A DNA stretch of 64,000 nucleotides from the NCBI GenBank assembly GCA_964445815.1, contig CAYULW010000001.1, positions 372,001 through 436,000 on the forward strand. The letters run 5' to 3'. Position 1 is the stretch's first letter; the number at the start of each line of letters is the position of its first letter. The translations under genes and the position numbers were made by a program. This stretch comes from CAYULW01 sp964445815 (GTDB lineage Bacteria > Bacteroidota > Bacteroidia > Flavobacteriales_E > Vicingaceae). Below are positions 8,918 to 19,042 of this stretch, one piece after another. The notes beneath the pieces were generated by a model. That model was given only the letters and a program-made list of their open reading frames with translations. It had not been told where the DNA came from and did no database searches.

Positions 8918-11900
8918 TTGATTTTTTTAAAGCGAAATATAAGTCGGTTTATATTGCCCGTAAGCCTAGTAGGAACCTTTTTTGGTTCCTTACTTGCTTT
9001 TTCACCACCTAGTATCTCAAGTGAAGAAGGGTGGTTAAACATGCTATTTTTAGATTCGACAGAAACGGATTCCGGTGATATTGAATTGATTTATCCATTT
9101 GATGATGAAAGCTACAATGGTTATGATAACAATGAAAGTCCTCTTTATCTATCTGATCCGAATAATGTTAAGAAAGAGTTTATCTATGATCCAATAACCG
9201 GAGAATACAATTACTATCAAAAATTAGGGGAGGATGATTTCAGAGCTCCGAATCAAATGTCTCTAGAGGAATATTTAGAGTATGATATGGAGAAAAGCAA
9301 AAGAGATTTTTGGAGGCAAAAATCAGCCAATGAGTCTTTAAATGAATCACAGGGCTTTAGACCTCAGTTGAATGTGAAAGGCGAGCTTTTTGATCGAATA
9401 TTTGGTGGCAATATCATTGATATTCGTCCTCAGGGTTCTGCTGAGTTATCTTTCGGAATAAACATAGCAAAGAGAGATAATCCCATATTGCCCGAAAGAC
9501 AAAGGCGAACCAGTACTTTTGATTTTAATCAAAAAATTCAACTTAACCTCATTGGGAATATTGGTGAGAAACTAAGATTACAAACAAGCTACAATACGGA
9601 AGCTACATTTGATTTTGAAAATCAGATGAAGTTAGAATATACGGGTTATGAAGATGAGATTATACAAAAAATAGAAGCGGGTAATGTCGCTTTGCCATTA
9701 CAGAGCTCATTGATAACCGGCAGCCAGACATTATTTGGAATAAAGACAGAGTTGCAATTTGGTCGCCTGAGAGTGACCACTCTTTTCTCTCAGGAGCGAG
9801 GAGAAAAGAAAGAGATTAACATTAGCGGAGGTGCGCAGGTTCAGGAGTTTGAGAAATCTGCAGCTGAGTATGAAGAAAATAAGCACTATTTTTTATCGCA
9901 TCTGATGCGAGAGAGCTATGAATCTAATCTCTCTAATCCGCCACGAATTACCTCTCGAATTAACATTACGGCTATAGAGGTCTATATTACTAATACGCAG
10001 GCTAGCTTTAACAACACGAGGAATATTCTCGCCTTTACTGATCTTGGTTCAGATAGAAGAATCTATAACTCTTCAGTAGTCAGTAGGACAAATAGCCAGA
10101 ATTTTTCTGATAATTCATCCAATGACTTATACAGTAATTTGACAGGTGGATTTGCTAATGCTACCGATATAAGAAGTTTTAATAATGCTGATGCTGTCCT
10201 TCAAAATGAGGGTTTAGTAAGTGGCTCTGACTATGAGCGCTTGGAAAACGCAGTGTTACTACAACCCAATGAATATACACTAAACCCTGAATTGGGATAC
10301 ATCTCTTTAAACAGAACTTTAAACCCTCAAGATGTTTTAGCAGTAGCCTTTAGGTATACCTATAACGGACAGGTTTATCAAGTTGGAGAATTGTCAACTG
10401 ATGGAGTTGATGGTCAGCAGGCCTTATACCTGAAACTTCTTAAGGGAACGATTATCAACCCCAGCTTACCAAGTTGGGATCTGATGATGAAAAACGTGTA
10501 TTCACTAGATGCATTTAATATCAGTTCTGAAAATTTCAACTTTGAGATTTGGTATTTGAATCAAGAAACCGGGGTTGAAATCCCTTATTTTCCTGAAGGC
10601 AAACCCGAGGCAAAACCATTAATTAATACATTAGGACTGGATAGGATTTCCGTTGTCAATGACCCGCAACCTGATGGTTTGTTTGATTTTATTCAAAACG
10701 TGACCATTAACCCTCAGAATGGACGTGTGTATTTCCCGGTATTGGAACCCTTTGGTGATTACCTAAAACGACAGTTCAATGACCCGAATCTGGGAGCAAA
10801 ATATGCCTATGATTCGCTGTATACAACAACAAGAATACTTGCTCAACAGGATGTTGATCATAATCGATATACCTTTAGGGGACGTTATCAATCCAGCTCA
10901 GGGTCAGAAATTTCACTGAATGCCTTTAATATTCCGCAAGGTTCGGTAACAGTTACTGCCGGAGGGGCAACGTTGACCGAAAATGTCGATTATACGGTAG
11001 ATTATAATCTTGGCCGAGTGCGAATCCTGAATGAAGGCATTCTTGCCTCGGGGCAGCCTATAAAAGTATCTTTGGGTAGTAACTCATTATTTAACATTCA
11101 GACCAAAACACTCATAGGTTCACGTTTTGATTATAGAGTATCGGAAGATATAAACATCGGGGGAACGATTCTAAACTTAACTGAACGTCCACTTACGCAA
11201 AAGATCAATATTGGTGATGAGCCCATTTCAAATACGGTAGTTGGTATAGATGGTTCTTTTAGAACAGATGCCCCTTTTATTACCAAGACTGTGGACATGT
11301 TGCCATTTTACTCGACAAAAGAAAAATCAACTTTAACCATTACGGCTGAGGCGGCTCGACTTTTTCCGGGAAACTCGAAGGCAATAACCAAAGATGGTAT
11401 TGCCTATATTGACGACTTTGAAGGCAGCCAAACGGTCATTGACATTCGTACCGCAAATAGCTGGTTTTTGGCCAGTACACCGCAAGGGCAGGATGATTTG
11501 TTTCCGGAAGGCAATTTAAATTCAGATTTAGCCTATGGCTTTAACAGGGCAAAGCTGGCTTGGTATACAATTGATCCTTTGTTTTTTCGAAATGATAACC
11601 GAACACCTGGTCACATTAGAAATTCTGCAAGTCAAGCCAATAACTATTCTAGAGAGGTTCTAGAAACTGAAGTCTTTCCAAATAAAGATCCTGATCCCGG
11701 CCTGATCAATAATTTGCCTACGCTTGATTTAGCATTTTATCCTAGAGAAAGAGGCCCATATAATTATGAAACTAAAGCTTCGCAGTTTTCTGCAGGATTG
11801 AATAGAGATGGAAGTTTAGCAGCTCCGAGAACAAGATGGGGTGGCATTATGCGAGAAATTCAGTCCAGTGATTTTGAGGCTTCAAATGTTGAGTTTATTC

Positions 11901-14900
11901 AATTTTGGATCATGGATCCATTTAATGACCAGGATGGCAATCCTAACCATTCAGGTGGGGACTTGTACTTTAATATCGGATCGATTTCTGAAGACATTTT
12001 AAAGGACGGTCGTAAGGCTTTTGAGAATGGGTATCCAATTGATGGTTCAAGTAACAATACGGATTTTGTTGTTTGGGGAAGGATTCCTACAATACAATCT
12101 GTAGTTAATGCATTTGATAATGTTCCGTCTACACGTCCTAATCAGGATATAGGACTAGACGGATTAACAAATGGAGCAGAGCAGTCTTACTTTGCAGGAT
12201 ATCTGGATACATTGAGAAATATACTTGATCCGGCTGCATTTACAGAGTTTTTTAATGACCCATCAAAAGACAATTACCATTATTACCGAGGAGGTGATTA
12301 TGATGCGCTTCAGCTTTCCATCTTAGAACGATATAAACGGTTTAATGGTCATGAAGGGAACTCTCCATCAGCAGAACAATCGCCTGAATCTTATCCTACT
12401 GCCGCAACAACATTGCCTGACCTAGAGGACATTAACCGCAACTTTAACTTGGATAGAACTGAAAGCTACTACCAATATAAGGTGGCTTTAACACCCCAAC
12501 TTTTAAGACCTGAAAATGTAGGTTCTAATTATATAACAGATGTGGTTAGTGCTACAAAAAATGTAAATGGACAAACAAAGCAGGTCAATTGGTACCAATT
12601 TAAAATTCCCATCCGCCAACCCGAAAAAGTAATAGGAGATATTCGAGACTTCAAATCCATTCGATTCATGAGGATGTTTTTAAAAGACTTTGATGAAAAT
12701 GTAGTGGTACGATTTGCTCGCCTTGGTTTGGTGCGTGGAGAATGGAGAACCTATAATAGGGAAGAGGTTCCTCCCGGGGATACGCATGGTAGTGAACCGG
12801 GGTCTACATCCTTTACAATTGGAGCGGTAAACGTTGAGGAAAATTCAAATCGAATTCCGATTAATTATGCAATACCACCGGACATTACGCGTGAAATAGA
12901 CTTTGGAACGACCAATCTGAGACAGTTGAACGAGCAATCGTTGGTGTTAGATGTTTGTGATTTACAAGATGGATATTCAAAATTTGCCTTTAGATATCTA
13001 GATCTTGATGTTAGGCAATACAACCGTTTGAAAATGTTTGCTCATGCAGAGGCCGGAGATCCCGACTTACCGCTCAATGATGGTGATGTGTCTATTGTAT
13101 TGCGCTTAGGAACTGATTTTCAGAATAACTATTATGAATATGAGGTGCCTCTAAAAGTAACCCAACCTGGACAGAATAGCCCTGAGCTGATTTGGCCTGA
13201 TGTGAATGAGATTGACTTACAGTTTGATAAGTTAATCAATGCCAAGCAGAATAGAAATCGCCAATCCCTAGGATCAGGAGGGGTGAGTGTTACAAATACT
13301 TTTGAGATTCAGGATGGGAATAACATTATAAGAATTAAAGGGAATCCGAATCTTGCCGAGGTTAGAGTAGTAATGATTGGAGTCAAAAACCCGCGTGTAA
13401 ACATTAATAATTTAAATGACGATGGTTTGGCAAAATGTGCTGAGGTTTGGGCAAATGAATTGCGACTGTCTGACTTTAATAATGATGGAGGCTGGGCTGC
13501 GCAGGCACGCGTTAATGCAAAAGTAGCTGACTTAGGAACAGTTAACTTGTCAGGTAGTATGAGTACTCCCGGATGGGGAAGCTTGGAACAAAAATTGAAT
13601 GAAAGACAAAGGGAGACGCGACAACAGTATGATTTATCCGCTAATGTTGATCTGGCTAAGTTTTTGCCTGAGGGGTCAAACCTTAGTATCCCGCTCTACT
13701 ACTCAGTATCTGAAAGCATAATTCGTCCTGAGTATAACCCTTTAGATCCGGATGTAAAGATGAATGATCTACTGAGGTCTCCTGAATTGACTCAAGACTA
13801 TAAAGATTCAATTAGAAAGATTACTGACGATTATACCAGAAGGCGAAGTTTTAACTTCACAAATGTTAGAAAGCTGCCCGGACCGAACAAGAAAAGAAGT
13901 AATTTATATGATGTTGAAAATTTCTCGTTCACCTATGCTTATACCGAAATATTTAGACGAGATATCAATACAAAGTTTGATAAACAAAAAACCTATCGGG
14001 GCGCGATTAATTATACATTTTCAGGAAAGGTGAAAGAATTTGAACCATTTAAAAACAGCGAATACCTGAAGAAGAGAAAAGGCTTAAAAATCATTAAAGA
14101 CATCAATTTCAATTTTGTTCCTAGTCAAATAAGTATACAATCGTTATTTGATCGAAACTATCAGGAGCGACAAGCACGGACAATTACAAATTCTTCAACC
14201 TCATCTTTTATCTTTGAATCTCCAGCTTTTTATCAGAAATCATTTAATTGGTCAAGAATATATACCCTTCGGCATAATTTTACAAAGTCGCTTACTTTCA
14301 ACTTTAATGCAACAAACAGAGCTTTAATAGGCGAACCACCCGGTCAGGTTGATAGAAGAAACAAGGAGCAGTATGAACAATTCAAAACTGAAGTCTGGGA
14401 TAACATCCAAAAATTTGGAGATAACACCAATTACAATCACAATTTTAATCTCAATTATTCCTTGCCAATAAATAAGATTCCCGGCTTGGATTTTATTTCA
14501 GCCAATGCAAGTTATTCAGCTACATATAGCTGGGATTTGGTTGGTAACCCTGACGACTCAGTTAAGCTGGGGAGTACAATTAGAAACTCTACAACCAGAG
14601 GTTTTCAGAGTACATTGCAAATGGAAACCTTCTACAACAAGTTTGAATATATCAGACAGCTGAAAAATCCTGATATCAAACAGAGTCTGGTGATTAAAGA
14701 AAATAAGAAAAAAAGAAAGGCTTACGATAAAGCGGTAAAAGACATTGAAAAAGGCATAGCTAAAGGCATTTATCCTGCTGACTCATTAGAAACATTTAAT
14801 AAAGAGTTACCTGAAAGTGAGAAACCCGATACCATAGAAGATGAGAAACCCCTAGTACAGCGTTATTTGTTTGATAATGCTTTACATACTGTGATGAGTC

Positions 14901-16270
14901 TCAAGACAGTTTCTTTTACATACAATGAAACAGAAGGGACAATTTTGCCAAACTATGGACAGCAAACTAGCATATTGGGTATGGGACCTGATTGGTCGGC
15001 ACCCGGATTTGGGTTTATAGCAGGATTTCAAGAGTCAGGTACAAGCTTCTTAGAGAGGGCTTATGATGAAGAGTGGTTAGTTTCAGATGGAGCGTTTGTG
15101 AGTGGAGATTTCTCACGTACTTCTGCGAAACAATATAGCATTCGCGCAACCTTAAGGCCGATTGATGGGTTAAGAATACAGCTAGAGGCGAATAAAAGTG
15201 TAACTGAAAATGTCAATCAATACTTTTTCTTTGATGACTCAGTTGCCATCAATCTAGATCGATCGAGATATATAGAAGCATATAACTTTGGAGCGGCTCC
15301 TATTGTAACAGGAACATATAGCATGTCATTTTTAAGTTATAAAACGGCATTCATTTCCGATGATGATAAAACATTTGCTAATGAAACATTTGATCAACTT
15401 AGAGCAAACCGATCAATAATTTCTCAACGATTAGGAGCACGAAATGACAGTGTTAGATTTATAGATGAATATGCTGATGGATATGGCGCTTCATCTCAGG
15501 AAGTATTGCTCTATTCTTTTTTAGCTGCATACTCTGACGAAAACCCTAACTCAATAGATATTGGTGATTTTACCAAATTAATGCCCATGCCCAATTGGAA
15601 TGTGACTTATGATGGTCTGTCAAAGCTTCCGTTTTTTAAGAAGTACTTTAGGGCATTTACTATTAATCATCGTTACCGCTCTACCTTTACCGTTGGATCA
15701 TACACAAGGAATCAGAATTTTCAGGAAGAAGCGGGCAATCCATATGTTCGAGATGTAAATGAAAACTTTATTGTATCAAGGCAACTTTCTACTGCAAGTA
15801 TTAGCGAAAGTTTTAGCCCTCTTATTAATGTTGACATGACATGGAACAATAGCCTTTTAACAAGATTAGAGTTAAGGCAAGACCGAAATGTATCTATGAG
15901 TTTCTCTAATAATCAAGTTACAGAGGTCAAAGGAAAGGAGTATATTCTTGGTTTGGGGTATAAGGTAGCAAACCTAAAATTGCCTTTCAAAGTTGGAAAA
16001 ATTGAGCGCTCTTCCGACCTGGATTTAAGAGCTGACCTTTCCATAAGGGATAATAGAACAATTATTAGAAGAATTGTAGAAAATAGAAATGAGTTGACTG
16101 CAGGTCAAAGGATCTTTTCAATCAAGTTTACCGCAGATTATAAATTTAGTAATAAATTGAATTTGAGACTCTTCTACGATAGAGTAGCCAATACACCACT
16201 AATTTCATCTACCTTCCCAACGGCGAATACGAATGCCGGAATAAGTTTAAGGTTTACACTTTCACAATAA
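8918..16270 (+). CDS. sprA: T9SS translocon protein SprA
   Basis: A 2450-residue giant outer membrane protein, the SprA (Sov) channel of the type IX secretion system. SprA is a very large single-chain beta-barrel through which folded cargo with C-terminal sorting domains passes; in gliding species it is also needed for motility. The sequence shows a signal peptide (about residues 8-30), an early RPQLNVKGELFDRIFGG region, repeated plug-like and strand segments (SADGSF-like FRTDAPFI, AYIDDFEGSQTVIDIR), and a final barrel strand ending ISLRFTLSQ. The start is TTG at 8918: no ATG lies upstream in frame and the signal peptide would be lost from the next Met. It clusters with ruvA and gcvH as usual. 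Confidence 0.95.
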   Translation: MIFLKRNISRFILPVSLVGTFFGSLLAFSPPSISSEEGWLNMLFLDSTETDSGDIELIYPFDDESYNGYDNNESPLYLSDPNNVKKEFIYDPITGEYNYYQKLGEDDFRAPNQMSLEEYLEYDMEKSKRDFWRQKSANESLNESQGFRPQLNVKGELFDRIFGGNIIDIRPQGSAELSFGINIAKRDNPILPERQRRTSTFDFNQKIQLNLIGNIGEKLRLQTSYNTEATFDFENQMKLEYTGYEDEIIQKIEAGNVALPLQSSLITGSQTLFGIKTELQFGRLRVTTLFSQERGEKKEINISGGAQVQEFEKSAAEYEENKHYFLSHLMRESYESNLSNPPRITSRINITAIEVYITNTQASFNNTRNILAFTDLGSDRRIYNSSVVSRTNSQNFSDNSSNDLYSNLTGGFANATDIRSFNNADAVLQNEGLVSGSDYERLENAVLLQPNEYTLNPELGYISLNRTLNPQDVLAVAFRYTYNGQVYQVGELSTDGVDGQQALYLKLLKGTIINPSLPSWDLMMKNVYSLDAFNISSENFNFEIWYLNQETGVEIPYFPEGKPEAKPLINTLGLDRISVVNDPQPDGLFDFIQNVTINPQNGRVYFPVLEPFGDYLKRQFNDPNLGAKYAYDSLYTTTRILAQQDVDHNRYTFRGRYQSSSGSEISLNAFNIPQGSVTVTAGGATLTENVDYTVDYNLGRVRILNEGILASGQPIKVSLGSNSLFNIQTKTLIGSRFDYRVSEDINIGGTILNLTERPLTQKINIGDEPISNTVVGIDGSFRTDAPFITKTVDMLPFYSTKEKSTLTITAEAARLFPGNSKAITKDGIAYIDDFEGSQTVIDIRTANSWFLASTPQGQDDLFPEGNLNSDLAYGFNRAKLAWYTIDPLFFRNDNRTPGHIRNSASQANNYSREVLETEVFPNKDPDPGLINNLPTLDLAFYPRERGPYNYETKASQFSAGLNRDGSLAAPRTRWGGIMREIQSSDFEASNVEFIQFWIMDPFNDQDGNPNHSGGDLYFNIGSISEDILKDGRKAFENGYPIDGSSNNTDFVVWGRIPTIQSVVNAFDNVPSTRPNQDIGLDGLTNGAEQSYFAGYLDTLRNILDPAAFTEFFNDPSKDNYHYYRGGDYDALQLSILERYKRFNGHEGNSPSAEQSPESYPTAATTLPDLEDINRNFNLDRTESYYQYKVALTPQLLRPENVGSNYITDVVSATKNVNGQTKQVNWYQFKIPIRQPEKVIGDIRDFKSIRFMRMFLKDFDENVVVRFARLGLVRGEWRTYNREEVPPGDTHGSEPGSTSFTIGAVNVEENSNRIPINYAIPPDITREIDFGTTNLRQLNEQSLVLDVCDLQDGYSKFAFRYLDLDVRQYNRLKMFAHAEAGDPDLPLNDGDVSIVLRLGTDFQNNYYEYEVPLKVTQPGQNSPELIWPDVNEIDLQFDKLINAKQNRNRQSLGSGGVSVTNTFEIQDGNNIIRIKGNPNLAEVRVVMIGVKNPRVNINNLNDDGLAKCAEVWANELRLSDFNNDGGWAAQARVNAKVADLGTVNLSGSMSTPGWGSLEQKLNERQRETRQQYDLSANVDLAKFLPEGSNLSIPLYYSVSESIIRPEYNPLDPDVKMNDLLRSPELTQDYKDSIRKITDDYTRRRSFNFTNVRKLPGPNKKRSNLYDVENFSFTYAYTEIFRRDINTKFDKQKTYRGAINYTFSGKVKEFEPFKNSEYLKKRKGLKIIKDINFNFVPSQISIQSLFDRNYQERQARTITNSSTSSFIFESPAFYQKSFNWSRIYTLRHNFTKSLTFNFNATNRALIGEPPGQVDRRNKEQYEQFKTEVWDNIQKFGDNTNYNHNFNLNYSLPINKIPGLDFISANASYSATYSWDLVGNPDDSVKLGSTIRNSTTRGFQSTLQMETFYNKFEYIRQLKNPDIKQSLVIKENKKKRKAYDKAVKDIEKGIAKGIYPADSLETFNKELPESEKPDTIEDEKPLVQRYLFDNALHTVMSLKTVSFTYNETEGTILPNYGQQTSILGMGPDWSAPGFGFIAGFQESGTSFLERAYDEEWLVSDGAFVSGDFSRTSAKQYSIRATLRPIDGLRIQLEANKSVTENVNQYFFFDDSVAINLDRSRYIEAYNFGAAPIVTGTYSMSFLSYKTAFISDDDKTFANETFDQLRANRSIISQRLGARNDSVRFIDEYADGYGASSQEVLLYSFLAAYSDENPNSIDIGDFTKLMPMPNWNVTYDGLSKLPFFKKYFRAFTINHRYRSTFTVGSYTRNQNFQEEAGNPYVRDVNENFIVSRQLSTASISESFSPLINVDMTWNNSLLTRLELRQDRNVSMSFSNNQVTEVKGKEYILGLGYKVANLKLPFKVGKIERSSDLDLRADLSIRDNRTIIRRIVENRNELTAGQRIFSIKFTADYKFSNKLNLRLFYDRVANTPLISSTFPTANTNAGISLRFTLSQ

Positions 16271-16305
16271 ATATTGAAATATTAAATTTGGAAAAAATTA
16301 AACGC

Positions 16306-16683
16306 ATGAATATTCCTTCAGAATTAAAGTATACTTCAGATCATGAATGGTTAAAGGTTGATGGAGATGTAGCTATAATAGGTATAACGGACTTTGCTCA
16401 AGGAGAGTTGGGTGATATTGTTTATGTTGAAATAGAGACTGAAGGAGAAACACTTGACAAAGGTGAAGTGTTCGGGACGGTAGAAGCTGTAAAAACGGTT
16501 TCTGATCTCTTTATGCCAATATCCGGAGAAGTAATAGAAATCAATGAGGCCATAGAGTCGGAGCCGGAGTTGGTAAACAGTGACCCTTATGGCAAGGGGT
16601 GGATGATCAAGGTAAAAGTAAAAGATACTTCGGATTTAGAAGCGTTGTTAAGTGCCGAAGACTACTCATCTGAAATCGGGTAA
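16306..16683 (+). CDS. gcvH: Glycine cleavage system H protein
   Basis: A 125-residue lipoyl carrier protein that shuttles the aminomethyl group between the P, T and L proteins of glycine cleavage. It begins MNIPSELKYTSDHEWLKV, the canonical H-protein start; a longer reading from a TTG at 16288 would only add six residues that the family lacks, so the ATG at 16306 is chosen. The lipoylated lysine is Lys63 in GTVEAVKTVSDLFMP. It ends EDYSSEIG. The gene for the partner GcvP is 13 kb away at 29399; no gcvT is present in the window. The 3' end overlaps the next gene by 32 bp. Confidence 0.96.
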   Translation: MNIPSELKYTSDHEWLKVDGDVAIIGITDFAQGELGDIVYVEIETEGETLDKGEVFGTVEAVKTVSDLFMPISGEVIEINEAIESEPELVNSDPYGKGWMIKVKVKDTSDLEALLSAEDYSSEIG

Positions 16684-17026
16684 GCGTATACTGCGGTGGC
16701 TCCCTGCTCTTTTTTGGGGATTTTTAATTGCTTATTTAAGCTTTGATTCTTTAGAACACATCAAAGTTCCTCGCTTTTTTAGCGCTGATAAGATTGCCCA
16801 TGTGGTGATGTATTTTATATTAAGTGCATTGTTGTTTAGACCTAGTCATTTATCGATACAGATATTTCGTCTAAGCTTGTTCTGTGCTTTATTCTTTTCT
16901 GCTTTGATTGAGGTGATTCAGCATTATTGTATAGTCAATAGGTTTGGTGATATAGGGGATTTTTTGGCCAATGCCTTAGGCTTATTTATTGGTTATGTGT
17001 TGTTTCGTAAAAGAATAAAAGCTTAA
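16652..17026 (+). CDS. VanZ-like membrane protein
   Basis: A 124-residue membrane protein with about four hydrophobic segments (residues about 15-30, 47-62, 70-88, 103-117). It carries the VanZ-family signatures SADKIAHVVMYFILSALLF and SALIEVIQHYCIVNRFGDIGD, where the family shows an acidic/histidine pattern (DKxxH, E..Q, R..D..D). VanZ-like proteins are widespread and mostly of unknown function; one member gives teicoplanin resistance. The start is a GTG at 16652 inside gcvH, a 32-bp overlap; a later start would cut into the first membrane segment. In Flavobacteriia it commonly sits between gcvH and a tonB-like gene, as here. Confidence 0.8.
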   Translation: MPKTTHLKSGKRILRWLPALFWGFLIAYLSFDSLEHIKVPRFFSADKIAHVVMYFILSALLFRPSHLSIQIFRLSLFCALFFSALIEVIQHYCIVNRFGDIGDFLANALGLFIGYVLFRKRIKA

Positions 17027-17107
17027 TAAATTCGTTACATTAGAATCAATAAATGAAGGTGAGAATTTCTTACTTTAGCATTTGCTTATAAAAATGCAGA
17101 ATTAAAA

Positions 17108-17824
17108 ATGGAACCAAAGAAAAATCCGGGAAAGGATCTTGATGAGAGACGAGGAATATTTTTTATGATAGGCCTTGTTCTAACCCTTGGGATCACACTT
17201 TTCGCATTCGAGTATAAAAGTTACGAAGATGGGCCAGGCTCTCTTGGGGTACTTCAGGTTGAAGATATTGAGGAAGAGATAATACCCATTACCCAGCAAA
17301 ACCAGCCGCCTCCACCTCCACCTCCACCTCCGCCTCCACCACAGGAGATATTAGAGATTGTGGAAGATGATGAAGAAATTGAAAATGAAGTAGAGATAGA
17401 AGATTCTGAAGCAGATATGGAAACGGAAATTTTCGAGCAACCTGAAGAGGTTATTGAGGAAGCTGAAATCTTTACAGTTGTTGAGGATATGCCGATTTTC
17501 CCGGGTTGTGAAGGTGCCGGAAGTAAAGCGGAAATTCAAAATTGCACGAATGCAGAGATGTATAAGTATATTGCTAAGAATTCAAAGTATCCTGCAATGG
17601 CTAAAGATGCCGGTATTTCAGGTACGGTGTATATTCAATTCGTTGTTAATGCGAAAGGGAAGGTAAGTGATGTAAAAGTAGTTAGAGGTGTACCGGGAGG
17701 GGCTTCTTTAGATAAAGAAGCTATTCGTGTGATTGAAAGTATGCCTAATATGAAGCCCGGTAAGCAAAGAGGAAAAGCTGTTCAAGTGCAGTACACCGTT
17801 CCTGTTAGATTTACTTTAAGCTAA
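17108..17824 (+). CDS. tonB: TonB-family energy transducer
   Basis: A 238-residue TonB-like protein that passes proton-motive energy from the ExbBD complex to outer membrane transporters. The order is: a short cytoplasmic part, one membrane helix (about residues 17-36), a proline stretch of a dozen consecutive prolines (about 60-72), a very acidic Glu/Asp linker (about 75-125), and a C-terminal TonB domain (about 150-238) with YPAMAKDAGISGTVYIQFVV, GGASLDKEAIRVIESMP and a final VPVRFTLS strand. Two cysteines (FPGCEGAG and IQNCTNAE) precede the domain, as in many Bacteroidota members. A strong terminator follows at 17865. Confidence 0.92.
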   Translation: MEPKKNPGKDLDERRGIFFMIGLVLTLGITLFAFEYKSYEDGPGSLGVLQVEDIEEEIIPITQQNQPPPPPPPPPPPPQEILEIVEDDEEIENEVEIEDSEADMETEIFEQPEEVIEEAEIFTVVEDMPIFPGCEGAGSKAEIQNCTNAEMYKYIAKNSKYPAMAKDAGISGTVYIQFVVNAKGKVSDVKVVRGVPGGASLDKEAIRVIESMPNMKPGKQRGKAVQVQYTVPVRFTLS

Positions 17825-17864
17825 TAACAAACGTTCACAACGAAGTATAAATATTTTCTCAGTA

Positions 17865-17894
17865 AGAGCCTAATTTTAAAATTAGGCTCTTTTT
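17865..17894 (+). terminator. Rho-independent terminator after tonB
   Basis: A perfect 13-bp inverted repeat (AGAGCCTAATTTT / AAAATTAGGCTCT) runs straight into TTTT. It closes the maeB-to-tonB block. Confidence 0.88.
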
Positions 17895-17956
17895 GATTTC
17901 TTCATTTATTATGTTTTAACTCTTAGAGCTGTGACTCTATAAGTGAAAAGGTGTTT

Positions 17957-19033
17957 ATGAAAGTCATACGAAGATTTAAGTCTAGTAAAGAATATTGCCT
18001 TATGCTTTATCTAATGTGCATCTGTATCAATATGGAAGCCCAAGGACTAGACTCTGCACATTCCGATATTCTTGCTGAGTATGATAGCAATTATTTAGCT
18101 GTTTTTCCGAACAAATTGACTGCTAGGGTTTATTTGTCAAGAAAGTTTACCAACCTTGTCATTGAAGATGAGCCGATCAATAGTGAGTTAAGATATGAAC
18201 CAAATAGTACAGTAAACCTTGGAATTGGAGCAACATATAAAGGATTCACTTTAAATCTGGCATATGGATTTGCATTCCTGAACCAAAATGAATCGAAAGG
18301 AGAAACCTCATATTTGGATCTCCAATCTCACATATATAAGCGCAGATATGCATTAGATATTTTTGCTCAGTTTTATCAGGGCCTATACTTGGAGAATACG
18401 AAAAACTTGTTTAGTGCTTTTCCAGATCGATATTATCGTAGGCCTGATATAAACATTTCTATAATTGGAGCAGGTTACAATAGAGTTTTTAATAGCCAAA
18501 AATTTTCATATGCAGCCGCCTATTTGCAGAATGAATATCAAAAAAAGTCAGCAGGTTCACTCCTTTTGGGAGGTAAAATCTTACTATTATCTGAACGATC
18601 GGATAGCAGCATTATTCCATATTGGGAGGCAGAGAATGATTTTAGATCTTTTCACAATACCAAATCGATTGGAGGAGTCTTAATCGGTCCGGGTGGTGGT
18701 TACGCTCATACTCTTGTTTTTGATCAGCATTTGTTTTTGACTTTATCTCTTGAACTTAATCTTTTATTCGGTCATTTGACTTTCTTAAGTGATGATGACA
18801 CTAACGTGGCGTATTGGCAGCTTAGTCCCTCAACCGATTTACGTATAGCAACCGGATATAACTCAAGGCGAACGTATATCGGATTAAATCTCGTTTTAGA
18901 TCAAAGTGTAATCTACAGACAAAATCGTGAACTTATTGCCACATTTGGGATTGGCAACATTCGTTTGAATTACGCTAAGCGCTTTGACATCAGTAAAAAA
19001 TGGATCAAAAGACTTTCAAAAGTTGGACTGTAA
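17957..19033 (+). CDS. DUF4421-type outer membrane protein
   Basis: A 358-residue exported protein. The ATG at 17957 is preferred to the GTG two codons earlier. A signal-like hydrophobic stretch (YCLMLYLMCICINMEAQ) is followed by DSNYLAVFPNKLTARVYLSRKF, which resembles the start of the DUF4421 family of Bacteroidota, and by many amphipathic strands ending in IRLNYAKRFD, typical of a beta-barrel. Family function is unknown. It is convergent with the binding protein gene at 19043 (9 bp between stops), and it is separated from tonB by a terminator, so it is likely its own transcript. Confidence 0.7.
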   Translation: MKVIRRFKSSKEYCLMLYLMCICINMEAQGLDSAHSDILAEYDSNYLAVFPNKLTARVYLSRKFTNLVIEDEPINSELRYEPNSTVNLGIGATYKGFTLNLAYGFAFLNQNESKGETSYLDLQSHIYKRRYALDIFAQFYQGLYLENTKNLFSAFPDRYYRRPDINISIIGAGYNRVFNSQKFSYAAAYLQNEYQKKSAGSLLLGGKILLLSERSDSSIIPYWEAENDFRSFHNTKSIGGVLIGPGGGYAHTLVFDQHLFLTLSLELNLLFGHLTFLSDDDTNVAYWQLSPSTDLRIATGYNSRRTYIGLNLVLDQSVIYRQNRELIATFGIGNIRLNYAKRFDISKKWIKRLSKVGL

Positions 19034-19042
19034 CAATTCAAG

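Noticed and set aside
17300..17345. Repetitive sequence in tonB that might look like a microsatellite
   Set aside because: It codes for the usual TonB proline stretch.
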